Of a DNA stretch of 44,875 bases, positions 1-7,198 are shown piece after piece (positions within the stretch are counted from its first letter, which is position 1; each line of letters starts with the position of its first letter). The notes below the pieces were generated by a model, which was not told the origin of the DNA, searched no databases, and saw only the letters and a program-made list of their open reading frames with translations. The DNA comes from DASQWP01 sp050697555 (GTDB taxonomy: Bacteria > Actinomycetota > Thermoleophilia > Gaiellales > Gaiellaceae), in the NCBI GenBank assembly GCA_050697555.1, contig JBOHAD010000011.1:1-44875 (forward strand), given 5' to 3'. The translations under genes were made by a program, and so were the position numbers.

Positions 1-962
1 AGAAGGTGGAGACGGACGAGCGCGGCAACCTCGACCTCGACGACCTGCGCGCGAAGGTGAACGAGGAGACGGCAGGGCTCATGCTCACGAACCCCTCCAC
101 GCTCGGCCTCTTCGACGAGAACATCGAGGAGGTGGCCGCGATCTTCCACGACGCCGGCGCGCTCCTCTACTACGACGGGGCGAACCTGAACGCCGTCTGC
201 GGCATCTCGCGCCCGGGCGACATGGGCTTCGACATCGTCCACATCAACCTGCACAAGACCTTCTCCCAGCCGCACGGGGGCGGCGGCCCCGGCGGCGGCC
301 CCATCGTCGTCCGCGACGTCCTCGAGCCCTTCCTGCCGGTCCCGGCCGTCATCCGCGAGGGGGACGCGTACCGGCTCGACTACGACCGGCCGAAATCGAT
401 CGGGAAGGTGCGCGGCTTCTGCGGCCCCTTCGGCGTCTTCGTCCGCTCGTACGCCTACATCCGCTCCTATGGGCCGGCGCTCCGGCAGATGTCCGAGGCG
501 GCCGTCTTGAACGCGAACTACCTGCTCGCGCGCCTGCGGGACGCCTACGACCTGCCTTTCGACCGCCTCTGCATGCACGAGTTCGTGCTCTCGGCTCGGA
601 ACCTCAAGCGCCAGCACGGGATCACCGCGCTCGACGTCGCCAAGCGCCTCATGGACTACGGCTTCCACCCGCCGACGATCTACTTCCCGCTGATCGTCCC
701 GGAGGCGCTGATGATCGAGCCGACGGAGACGGAGCCGAAGGAGACTCTCGACGCCTTCGCAGAGGCGATGCTCCGAATCGCTGAGGAGGCCGCCTCGGAC
801 CCGCAGGTCGTCAAGGACGCGCCCCAGCGCCGGCCCGTGCGTCGCCTCGACGAGGTCAAGGCTGCGAAGCGCGCGATCGTGAAATACGGGTTCGACGAGC
901 ACCCGGACTGGAGCGGCGAGCCGTCCACCGGGGAGGCGCTCGAGGCCCAGAAGGGGGCCTAG
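1..962 (+). CDS. gcvPB: Glycine dehydrogenase (decarboxylating) subunit 2, 5' truncated by window edge
   Basis: PLP-dependent P-protein subunit of the glycine cleavage system, which decarboxylates glycine and passes the aminomethyl group to the lipoyl H-protein. Only the C-terminal ~320 residues are present, out of roughly 480-500 in the family; the frame is already open at base 3, so the GTG at 6 is internal. The PLP lysine lies in NLHKTF (codon 255-257), followed by the glycine-rich QPHGGGGPGGGP loop typical of GcvP. A downstream EPTETEPKETLDAF segment also fits this family. A separate subunit 2 implies a two-subunit (PA/PB) enzyme, with gcvPA probably just upstream. The stop is 6 bp before the next start, so the following genes may be cotranscribed. 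Confidence 0.95.
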   Translation, partial: KVETDERGNLDLDDLRAKVNEETAGLMLTNPSTLGLFDENIEEVAAIFHDAGALLYYDGANLNAVCGISRPGDMGFDIVHINLHKTFSQPHGGGGPGGGPIVVRDVLEPFLPVPAVIREGDAYRLDYDRPKSIGKVRGFCGPFGVFVRSYAYIRSYGPALRQMSEAAVLNANYLLARLRDAYDLPFDRLCMHEFVLSARNLKRQHGITALDVAKRLMDYGFHPPTIYFPLIVPEALMIEPTETEPKETLDAFAEAMLRIAEEAASDPQVVKDAPQRRPVRRLDEVKAAKRAIVKYGFDEHPDWSGEPSTGEALEAQKGA

Positions 963-968
963 CAGGGG

Positions 969-1904
969 ATGGCGTGGTCGCGCGAGGAGCTCGACGAGCG
1001 CGTCGAGACGCTCGCCGGCACGCACGAGGGCCGCGAGTTCGTCCAGGCGGTCTCCCGGTTCGCCGAAGAGGAGCTCGAGTCCGACGAGCGCGAGCTGCTC
1101 GGCTCCATCCTGCTCGAGCGGGCCGACGAGGAGCACGCCTTCCAGGAGACGGCGCGCCGGCGCGCGCGGGAGCGCGGCTGGTGGCGGCGGACCGTGCGCC
1201 GCCTCGAAGACCTGGTCAGCGACACCGACGTCAGCGAGGCCGCCAACCGGGCGGCCGCGGCCGTTGCGGCCGAGGACGCCGAGCGGATCGACGCGGTCGT
1301 CGCCGAGCTTCGCGCCGACCGGGGTCGGGCGGCGCGCGTCCTCGACGAGCTCTCCCGCCACCGGGATCCCGAGGTGCGCGGCTGGGTCGCCGGGGCGGCG
1401 CGGGTAGTGCTGGAGGAAGGCGGCGTCTACGTCCTCATGGGCCTCACGCGCGACGGCGACCGGGAGGTCCGCGACGTGGCGGTCACGCAGCTCGTCGCAC
1501 TCGACCGCGACGCCGCTCAGCGCCTCGCGCCCTCCCTGCGCCGCCGAGCTCGCTCGCCCGAGCCTGCGGAATCGGTCCCGGCCATGTGGGCGCTGGCGAA
1601 GCTTCGTGACACCAGGTCGCTTTCGCATCTGCGGCAGATCGCCGAGTCGGAGGACGCCGACCGGTTGCGGCGGAGAACCGCCGAAGCCGCCTCGCTCCTC
1701 CTCGGCGACCGCCCGCAGGAGATCCTGGAACGGATGCGCGCGCACGACCACGACCTCATGCCGTCGCTCGCGGTCGCGGCGCGGCTGCTCGCGACGGAGG
1801 AGGCGCGCGCGGTTCTCGCGGAACGCGCCGAAGGGGCGCCGGACGCCGAGTGCCGCGCCGTCTGTCGGGCCGAGCTCGAGAAGCTCGAGGAGGAAGCGCG
1901 GTGA
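969..1904 (+). CDS. HEAT-repeat-like alpha-helical protein
   Basis: A 311-residue, highly charged, all-helical protein. The N-terminal ~90 residues are Glu/Arg rich and read like a helical bundle or coiled coil. From about residue 110 there are HEAT/armadillo-like helical pairs, for example around DPEVRGWVAGAA and DREVRDVAVTQL, then two more toward the C-terminus. Such repeats are protein-interaction scaffolds; no catalytic motif or signal peptide is visible. It starts with ATG 6 bp after gcvPB. Its stop overlaps the next gene's GTG start by 4 bp (GTGA), indicating translational coupling with the cupin. Precise function unknown. Confidence 0.8.
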   Translation: MAWSREELDERVETLAGTHEGREFVQAVSRFAEEELESDERELLGSILLERADEEHAFQETARRRARERGWWRRTVRRLEDLVSDTDVSEAANRAAAAVAAEDAERIDAVVAELRADRGRAARVLDELSRHRDPEVRGWVAGAARVVLEEGGVYVLMGLTRDGDREVRDVAVTQLVALDRDAAQRLAPSLRRRARSPEPAESVPAMWALAKLRDTRSLSHLRQIAESEDADRLRRRTAEAASLLLGDRPQEILERMRAHDHDLMPSLAVAARLLATEEARAVLAERAEGAPDAECRAVCRAELEKLEEEAR

Positions 1905-2260
1905 CCGTGCGGAGCAGGGAGGACGCGACCGCGTTCACGACGCTCGACGGAAGCACGATCCGCGTGCTTCTCGACGCGCGACACGGCGGCGCCGTGAAGC
2001 AGAGCCTGGCCGAGGCGACGCTCGAGCCCGGGCAGGCAACGGAGCGCCACTACCACGCGCGGACGGAGGAGATCTACGTGATCCTCGAAGGGGCGGGCGA
2101 GATGGAGGTGGACGGCGAGCGCGGTCGAGTGCGGCCCGGCGACGCCGTGCCGATCCCGCCCGGTGCCTGGCACCAGATTCGTGCCGACGGGGAGGCGGAG
2201 CTCCGGTTCCTCTGCTGCTGCGCGCCCGCCTACAGCGACGAGGACACGTACCTTGAGTGA
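1901..2260 (+). CDS. Small cupin-domain protein
   Basis: A 119-residue single-domain cupin (beta-barrel). Cupin motif 1 is recognisable as HYHARTEEIYVILEG, with two His and a Glu positioned to bind a metal. Motif 2 is IPPGAWHQI, with the fourth ligand His. Proteins of this size include mannose-6-phosphate isomerase-like enzymes and small-molecule sensors, so the substrate cannot be told. The GTG at 1901 is preferred over an upstream in-frame GTG at 1850 because it gives the 4-bp overlap with the HEAT gene and a normal cupin N-terminus. The C-terminus overlaps the ankyrin gene start by 8 bp. Confidence 0.85.
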   Translation: MTVRSREDATAFTTLDGSTIRVLLDARHGGAVKQSLAEATLEPGQATERHYHARTEEIYVILEGAGEMEVDGERGRVRPGDAVPIPPGAWHQIRADGEAELRFLCCCAPAYSDEDTYLE

Positions 2261-2798
2261 GATTCTCCAGGCTCTCTACGACGGCGACGAGGCGCGCGTC
2301 GCCGCGCTGCTGGCGGACGACCCCCAGCTGGACGTCTTCGAGGCGGCGGCGCTCGGGCGGACCGAGCTCCTCCGCGCGCAGCTCGACGCCGACCCGTTGG
2401 CGGCGGAGACCTTCGCCGACGACGGCTTCACGCCGCTCCACCTGGCCGCCTTCTTCCGGCACGCGGAGACGGCGCGGCTGCTCGTCGAGCGCGGCGCCCC
2501 GGTGGACGTCGTGGCACGCCACGAGACGATCGTCGTCACCCCGCTGCACAGCGCCGTCGCGGCACGCAATGAGGAGACGGTCGCGCTGCTCCTCGACCGC
2601 GCCGCCGATCCGAACGCCCGCCAGGAAGGCGGCTTCACTGCGCTTCACGGGGCGGCCCAGCAGGGGGACGAGCCCATAGTCGACCTCCTCTTGCGGCACG
2701 GCGCCGATGCACGCCTCGCCGCCGAGGACGGCCGGACGGCTGCCGACTTCGCCCGCGAAAGCGGGCACAAGGAGCTCGCCGCGCGGCTCGGCCGCTAG
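2253..2798 (+). CDS. Ankyrin-repeat protein
   Basis: A 181-residue protein with about four ankyrin repeats recognisable by TPLHLAA-type cores: GFTPLHLAAFF, VTPLHSAVAAR, GFTALHGAAQQ and a final degenerate RTAADFARESG. Each is followed by the LL(V/D)RGA turn. Ankyrin repeats form protein-protein interfaces; the partner is unknown. There is no signal peptide, so it is probably cytoplasmic. TTG at 2253 is taken as the start because it begins the first recognisable repeat and overlaps the cupin stop; an upstream frame extension from 2163 runs through cupin coding sequence and looks spurious. It follows the HEAT and cupin genes in an apparent operon. Confidence 0.85.
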   Translation: MSEILQALYDGDEARVAALLADDPQLDVFEAAALGRTELLRAQLDADPLAAETFADDGFTPLHLAAFFRHAETARLLVERGAPVDVVARHETIVVTPLHSAVAARNEETVALLLDRAADPNARQEGGFTALHGAAQQGDEPIVDLLLRHGADARLAAEDGRTAADFARESGHKELAARLGR

Positions 2799-2809
2799 CC
2801 TGGACCGCG

Positions 2810-3010
2810 ATGCGCGACTGGTTCCGTCAGAAGGGTCTCGTGCGCCCTCGCCGGGGGCGCCTTCTCGGCGGTGTCTGCGCCGCCTTCGCGACCCGCTACG
2901 GCTGGAACAAGTGGCTCGTCCGCCTCGCCGCGGTCCTCTCCATCTTCATCCCCGGGCCGCAGGTGCTCGCGTACGTCGTGCTCTGGATCCTGATGCCCGC
3001 CGAGGAGTAG
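2810..3010 (+). CDS. PspC-domain membrane protein
   Basis: A 66-residue protein matching the PspC family: an Arg-rich N-terminus with RGRLLGGVCAAFA, a W-W/L-VRLAA segment, then one hydrophobic helix ending in VVLWILMPAEE. In phage-shock systems PspC is an inner-membrane sensor; stand-alone short PspC proteins are common in actinobacteria and their role is usually inferred as membrane-stress related. It starts 11 bp after the ankyrin gene and ends 3 bp before the threonine aldolase start, so it is probably in the same transcript. Confidence 0.88.
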   Translation: MRDWFRQKGLVRPRRGRLLGGVCAAFATRYGWNKWLVRLAAVLSIFIPGPQVLAYVVLWILMPAEE

Positions 3011-3013
3011 GCC

Positions 3014-4090
3014 GTGATCGACCTCCGCTCCGACACGCTCACGCACCCGACACAAGGCATGCGCCGCGCCATGGCCGAGGCCGTCGTCGGCGACGAGCAG
3101 AAGCGCGAGGACCCGACCGTGATCGCGCTCGAGGAGCGCGGCGCCGAGCTGCTCGGGCAGGAGGAGGCCGTCTACGTGCCCACGGCCACGATGGCGAACC
3201 AGATCGCCTTGCGCGTGCTCTCGGAGCCGGGCGACGAGGTGATCGCCGAGGCCCTCGCGCACATCTTCCGCTACGAGCTGGGCGGTCCCGCGGTGCATTC
3301 CGGGCTCGCCATGAAGGCGCTCCACGCAGAGGACGGGCGCTTCACGCCCGAGCAGCTCCGCGAGGCCGTGAGCCCGCGCGGCGACCTGCACGTGGCGCCG
3401 ACGCGCGTCGTCTGCGTCGAGAACACGCACAACGGCGGAGGCGGCCGCGTCTGGTCGCTTCAGCAGGTGCGGGAGATCGTCGCCGAGGCGCGGCGACACG
3501 AGCTGGCCGCTCACCTTGACGGCGCGCGCCTCATGAACGCCGTCGTGGCGAGCGGCACGCCGGCCGCCGAGTACGGGCAGGAGTTCGACACGGTCACCCT
3601 CTGCTTTTCCAAGGGCCTGGGCTGCCCGCTCGGCGCGCTCGTCGCCGGTTCGCGCGAGCGCATGGCGAAGGGCCGGCGGATGAAGCACCTCTTCGGCGGG
3701 GCCATGCGCCAGGCGGGCATCGTGGCCGCGGCCGGCCTCTACGCGCTCGACCACCACGTCGAGCGCCTGGCCGACGATCATGCCAACGCCCGCCGCCTCG
3801 CCGAGGGGCTCGCGGCGGCAGGGTTGCCCGTCGACCTCGAGGAGGTGGAGACCAACTTCGTGCTCGTCGACGTCGGGCGGCTCGGCCTCGACGGCGACGA
3901 CGCGCTCGCGCGCCTCCGGGCCGAGGGCGTGCTGCTCTCCTTCGCGGCCCACAACGGCGTCCTCCGCGCGGTGACGCACCTGGATGTTTCGGGGGAGGAC
4001 GTCGAGGAGGCGGTCGTGCGCATACCGCGCGCGCTCACCCGCGCCGCGCGGCCGGCCGACCTGGCCGCGGACGCGCCGACGCCCTACTGA
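3014..4090 (+). CDS. ltaE: Low-specificity L-threonine aldolase
   Basis: A 358-residue fold-type I PLP enzyme that cleaves L-threonine/L-allo-threonine to glycine and acetaldehyde. The N-terminus IDLRSDTLTHPT is the family signature. The PLP-stacking His is H83 in ALAHIFRYE, the cofactor-pairing Asp is D169 in HLDGARL, and the Schiff-base lysine is K200 in CFSKGLG. Length is normal for the family (~340-360). The start is GTG, three bases after the pspC stop. The product glycine could feed the glycine cleavage enzyme encoded at the window's left edge, a plausible functional link. It converges with the NlpC gene, one base separating the two stop codons. Confidence 0.95.
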   Translation: MIDLRSDTLTHPTQGMRRAMAEAVVGDEQKREDPTVIALEERGAELLGQEEAVYVPTATMANQIALRVLSEPGDEVIAEALAHIFRYELGGPAVHSGLAMKALHAEDGRFTPEQLREAVSPRGDLHVAPTRVVCVENTHNGGGGRVWSLQQVREIVAEARRHELAAHLDGARLMNAVVASGTPAAEYGQEFDTVTLCFSKGLGCPLGALVAGSRERMAKGRRMKHLFGGAMRQAGIVAAAGLYALDHHVERLADDHANARRLAEGLAAAGLPVDLEEVETNFVLVDVGRLGLDGDDALARLRAEGVLLSFAAHNGVLRAVTHLDVSGEDVEEAVVRIPRALTRAARPADLAADAPTPY

Positions 4091-4091
4091 C

Positions 4092-5243
4092 CTAGAGCCG
4101 TCGCGCGCCCACGTACGTGGACGCGTACCATGAGCTCGAGAGGCTCGAGATCTTGACGACGTCGCCGGTGTGCGGCGAGTGCACGAAGCGGCCCCCGCCG
4201 ACGTAGATACCGTTGTGCCCGAGCCCGTTGAAGAAGACGATGTCGCCGGCCGCGAGCTGCGAGCGCGAGACCGGTCGTCCGTACGCGTACTGCGAGGCGG
4301 CGTGGTGCGGCAGCGAGATGCCGATCCTGCCGTAGACGTACATGACAAAGCCGGAGCAGTCGAAGCCGGTCGAGGGGGAGGAGCCGCCCCACTTGTAGGG
4401 GATGCCGAGGTAGCGGAGCGCGATCGAGACGACCTCCGGGTGGCCCGGCCCCGCCGGAGGAGGAGGCGGCGACGGCGCCGCTGGCGGGGAGGGGACGGCC
4501 GGCGGGCTCGGTGCGGTCTCCGCCTCGGGGGCGGTCTCCTGGGGCTCCGGCGCGGCCTCCTGCTGGTCCCGCTCGGACTGCTGCCGCTGGGCCGCCGCCG
4601 CCCGGGCTTCCGCCTGAGCGGCGAGGCGCGCCTGGCGTGCCTGCTCGGCCGCCTGGAGGCGCTCGATCTCCCCTTCGATCGAGGCGTAGAGCCGCTGCCG
4701 CTCGCCGAGCTGTCGCTCGATCTCCGCGCGCTGCGCCGCCCTGCGCTCGACGACTTCCTCCTGCTCGGCCCGCGCTCCCTCGAGCTCCCGTCCGCGGCGT
4801 TCGACCTCCGCCTTGAACCGGCGCACCTCCGACGCGATGCGAGCGTCCTCCTCCGCGATCCTGTTTGCCGTGTCGATCCGGTCGAGGAGGTCGGAGAAGC
4901 TCGTGGCGCCGAGGATGACCTCCACCGTCTCCGGCTCGTCCGCCGTGTACAGCTCGACGAGCCGGCCGGCCGCGCGCGCTTGCGCTGCTTGCAGGCTGGA
5001 GCGGGCGATTCCGAGGCGGCGCGTGTTGTCGGCGAGTTCTCCCTCGATCTCCTCGAGACGGACGTTGGCGCCGTTCCACGCCTCGACGGCGCGGCCGAGG
5101 TCCATGTCGATCGCCTCGATCTGGGCGAGAACGGCCTGGGCCTCCGCCCGCTTCGAGGCGAGCTCCCGCGGCTCGCCGGCGCTCGAGCCGGCCAGCACAA
5201 GCGCGCCGGTGAGGGCGGCGGCGAGTGAGAGTCCCAGGCGCAG
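4092..5243 (-). CDS. Secreted NlpC/P60 peptidoglycan endopeptidase with coiled-coil stalk
   Basis: Predicted cell-wall hydrolase cutting peptide stems. From the canonical GTG at 5198 it is 368 residues: a long coiled coil (~10-225), a Pro/Ala/Glu-rich linker with PSPP repeats, and a C-terminal NlpC/P60 domain. The catalytic Cys is C281 (FDCSGF) and the His residues are H328 (GHNGIY) and H340 (FVHSP). The layout resembles RipA-type hydrolases. Starting at 5198 removes the signal peptide: the frame stays open upstream and encodes an Arg-then-hydrophobic segment (LLRLGLSLAAALTGALVL) before an in-frame TAG at 5258. No ATG/GTG/TTG exists there, so a CTG at 5243 is proposed as the start. Confidence in the gene is high, in the start moderate. 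Confidence 0.85.
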   Translation of the reverse strand: MRLGLSLAAALTGALVLAGSSAGEPRELASKRAEAQAVLAQIEAIDMDLGRAVEAWNGANVRLEEIEGELADNTRRLGIARSSLQAAQARAAGRLVELYTADEPETVEVILGATSFSDLLDRIDTANRIAEEDARIASEVRRFKAEVERRGRELEGARAEQEEVVERRAAQRAEIERQLGERQRLYASIEGEIERLQAAEQARQARLAAQAEARAAAAQRQQSERDQQEAAPEPQETAPEAETAPSPPAVPSPPAAPSPPPPPAGPGHPEVVSIALRYLGIPYKWGGSSPSTGFDCSGFVMYVYGRIGISLPHHAASQYAYGRPVSRSQLAAGDIVFFNGLGHNGIYVGGGRFVHSPHTGDVVKISSLSSSWYASTYVGARRL

Positions 5244-5256
5244 GAGGCGCGGACCC

Positions 5257-5283
5257 TAACAGAGGCCCGTGATAACTCTGTTA
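5257..5283. repeat. Inverted repeat between the 69-aa gene and the NlpC gene
   Basis: Perfect 8-bp inverted repeat TAACAGAG / CTCTGTTA separated by 11 nt. It begins at the stop codon of the upstream minus-strand gene (5281-5283) and ends just before the NlpC coding frame. It could be a weak hairpin attenuating read-through or an operator for the hydrolase gene; the sequence does not decide. Confidence 0.5.
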
Positions 5284-5490
5284 CGCGGCGACCGGGTCGC
5301 CGCGGCGGCTCGCCACGGCGAAGGGATGGTAGAAGGCCTCCAGCGGGCTCTCGCCGCGGACGGGAAGCTCGAGCGTCACTCCGAGGCGCTCGTCGACGAC
5401 GAGGACGGCGAGCGAGTCGTCGCCGGGATCCCAGAGAAGCGAGACGTCGAGCCCGTCGCTCCTGCGGTATGCGAGCTCCTTCCGCTCCAT
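5281..5490 (-). CDS. Small conserved-looking hypothetical protein
   Basis: A 69-residue protein starting at ATG 5490 (MERKELAYRRSDGLDV). It has alternating hydrophobic beta-strand character (VSLLWDPGDDSLAVLVVD), a second strand pair LGVTLELPV and a short tail around LEAFYHPFA. The pattern resembles a small all-beta protein; no catalytic motif, signal peptide or membrane segment is seen. The frame extends upstream to 5685, but that part is low-complexity Arg/Ser and overlaps the promoter region of the dehydrogenase, so the internal ATG is preferred. It lies directly upstream of the NlpC gene on the same strand. Confidence 0.6.
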   Translation of the reverse strand: MERKELAYRRSDGLDVSLLWDPGDDSLAVLVVDERLGVTLELPVRGESPLEAFYHPFAVASRRGDPVAA

Positions 5491-5703
5491 GACGCCATCG
5501 TGCCCGGGCCGGGAAACGCCGAGCGCACGTCCGTGTAACGGTTCTGCAACAGAGGACCGGGAATCCGCCCTCGGCCGGTCTCTCGTATAGCCCGTCGAGA
5601 CCTTCGGCAGGAAAGGCATGGAGGGTGAACTCTCAACGCGGGCCGCCCAGGGCGCGTGAGACGCCCTCTCAGTCATGCACGACACCCGGGAGGTTCAAGA
5701 CCG

Positions 5704-7143
5704 GTGATACGACCCACACAATCCATCAAGCGCGCGGTCGTGCTCGCGGCGCTCACGCTTCCGCTCCTCGCGCCGCAGGCCCAGGCCGCCCCCGAGGTAC
5801 TCCACCCGAACCTCGCCGTGCGCACCGCGGTGAGCGGGCTCAATCAACCGATCAGCCTGGCCTTCCTCGGCCCGAACGACATGCTCGTGCTCGAGAAGGC
5901 CACCGGCAAGGTGCAGCGCGTCGTCGACGGGGCGGTTACGGGCACGGCCCTCGACCTGGCGGTCAACAGCGCTTCCGAGCGGGGCCTGCTCGGGATCGCG
6001 CTTCACCAGCGCTTCTTCACCAACGGCTTCGTATACCTCTACTGGAGCGAGACGCTCAGCGGGACGGACAGTACGAGCATCACGGACGTTCCGCTCCTCG
6101 GCAACCGCGTCGACCGCTTCGTTTGGGACGGCTCGGCGCTGACCTTCGACGCAAACGTCATCAGGCTCCGTGCCTTCCAGGCCGACGCAGGCCAGCCGCC
6201 GCGCGGCAACCACGACGGCGGTGTCCTCCGCTTCGGGCCTGACGGGAAGCTCTACGTCCTCATCGGGGACGTCGGCCGCCGAGGGCAGCTCCAGAACCTC
6301 GTTGACGGACCCTTCGGGCCCGGCCAGCCGGACGACCAGTTCGGCGGCCCCGAGCCGGACGACGCCCACCTGACCGGGACGATCCTCAGGCTCAACGATG
6401 ACGGCACGGCGCCGTCCGACAACCCGTTCTTCGAGGCGGGCGCAGCGATGGGCGGCGAGGTCGGCCAGAACGTCCAGAAGATCTTCGCCTACGGCCTCCG
6501 CAACAGCTTCGGCATGGCCTTCGACCCGAAGTCGGGACGGCTCTGGGAGGAGGAGAACGGCGACGACAGCTTCACCGAGCTCAACATCGCCGAGCCGGGC
6601 TTCAACTCGGGCTGGGTACAGGTCATGGGCCCGGTCGCGCGGATCTCGCAGTACAAGGAGATCGAGACGAGCCCGGAGTTCTTCGGGCTCCAGCAGATCC
6701 GCTGGCCGCCGACGAACATCGCGGATACGCCCGAGGAGGCTCTCTCCCGGCTCTTCACGCTGCCCGGCTCCCACTTCAGCGACCCCGAGTTCAGCTGGAA
6801 GTTCGAAGTCGCACCGGCGGGGATCGGCTTCGTCGAGGGGCGGGGCCTCGGTCCGCAGTTCGACGGTGACCTCTTCGTGGGCGCCGCGCGGACGTTCCTC
6901 GAGGGCGGCCACCTCTTCCACTTCAACCTGACGGGCAACCGCAGGAAGATCGGGGTGGACGACCCGCGCCTCGAGGACCGGGTCGCCGACAACCTCGCCA
7001 AGTTCGACATCACCGAGAGCGAGAGCCTGCTCATCGGGAGGAACTTCGGCATCGGCACGGACATCCAGACCGGGCCGAACGGCAATCTCTTCGTCGTCTC
7101 CCTGAGCGACGGCGCCGTCTACGAGATCTTCCGCCGCAGGTAG
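5704..7143 (+). CDS. Secreted PQQ-dependent sugar dehydrogenase (soluble aldose dehydrogenase-like)
   Basis: A 479-residue beta-propeller of the glucose/sorbosone dehydrogenase family, which oxidises aldoses with PQQ outside the membrane. Residues 1-30 are a Sec signal peptide (IKRAVVLAALTLPLLAPQAQA). Family motifs include SERGLLGIALH, GGVLRFGPDGKLYVLIGD, the region around YGLRNSFGMAFDP, and EENGDDSFTELN with the PGFNSGW segment that follows it. GTG 5704 is chosen because it gives the signal peptide and has GGGAGG about 10 nt upstream; the GTG at 5656 would add a poor N-terminus. Whether PQQ is the true cofactor cannot be told, since no PQQ synthesis genes are in the window. A strong hairpin follows the stop. 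Confidence 0.88.
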   Translation: MIRPTQSIKRAVVLAALTLPLLAPQAQAAPEVLHPNLAVRTAVSGLNQPISLAFLGPNDMLVLEKATGKVQRVVDGAVTGTALDLAVNSASERGLLGIALHQRFFTNGFVYLYWSETLSGTDSTSITDVPLLGNRVDRFVWDGSALTFDANVIRLRAFQADAGQPPRGNHDGGVLRFGPDGKLYVLIGDVGRRGQLQNLVDGPFGPGQPDDQFGGPEPDDAHLTGTILRLNDDGTAPSDNPFFEAGAAMGGEVGQNVQKIFAYGLRNSFGMAFDPKSGRLWEEENGDDSFTELNIAEPGFNSGWVQVMGPVARISQYKEIETSPEFFGLQQIRWPPTNIADTPEEALSRLFTLPGSHFSDPEFSWKFEVAPAGIGFVEGRGLGPQFDGDLFVGAARTFLEGGHLFHFNLTGNRRKIGVDDPRLEDRVADNLAKFDITESESLLIGRNFGIGTDIQTGPNGNLFVVSLSDGAVYEIFRRR

Positions 7144-7155
7144 GAGCAGCCGGCG

Positions 7156-7185
7156 AGGCGGGCCCGGCAAGAGACGGGCCCGCCT
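7156..7185. terminator. Bidirectional hairpin between convergent genes
   Basis: Perfect 11-bp GC-rich stem (AGGCGGGCCCG / CGGGCCCGCCT) with an 8-nt loop, placed between the stops of the sugar dehydrogenase (7143) and the ABC permease (7199). There is no long U tract, as is common for terminators in GC-rich actinobacteria. Confidence 0.75.
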
Positions 7186-7198
7186 CCGGTCGGAGGGC

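Noticed and set aside
2795..5200. 801-codon minus-strand frame
   Set aside because: It runs antisense through threonine aldolase and in a shifted frame through the NlpC gene, and is Arg/Ser repetitive. The real frames carry clear domains.
5537..5545. TAACGGTTC recurring near 5537, 25310 and 32371
   Set aside because: Three copies upstream of minus-strand genes are suggestive, but distance to the starts varies and no matching -35 is seen; not enough to call a motif.
5491..5685. Upstream extension of the 69-aa gene
   Set aside because: Extra 65 codons are low-complexity and cover the intergenic region before the dehydrogenase; the ATG at 5490 gives the coherent protein.
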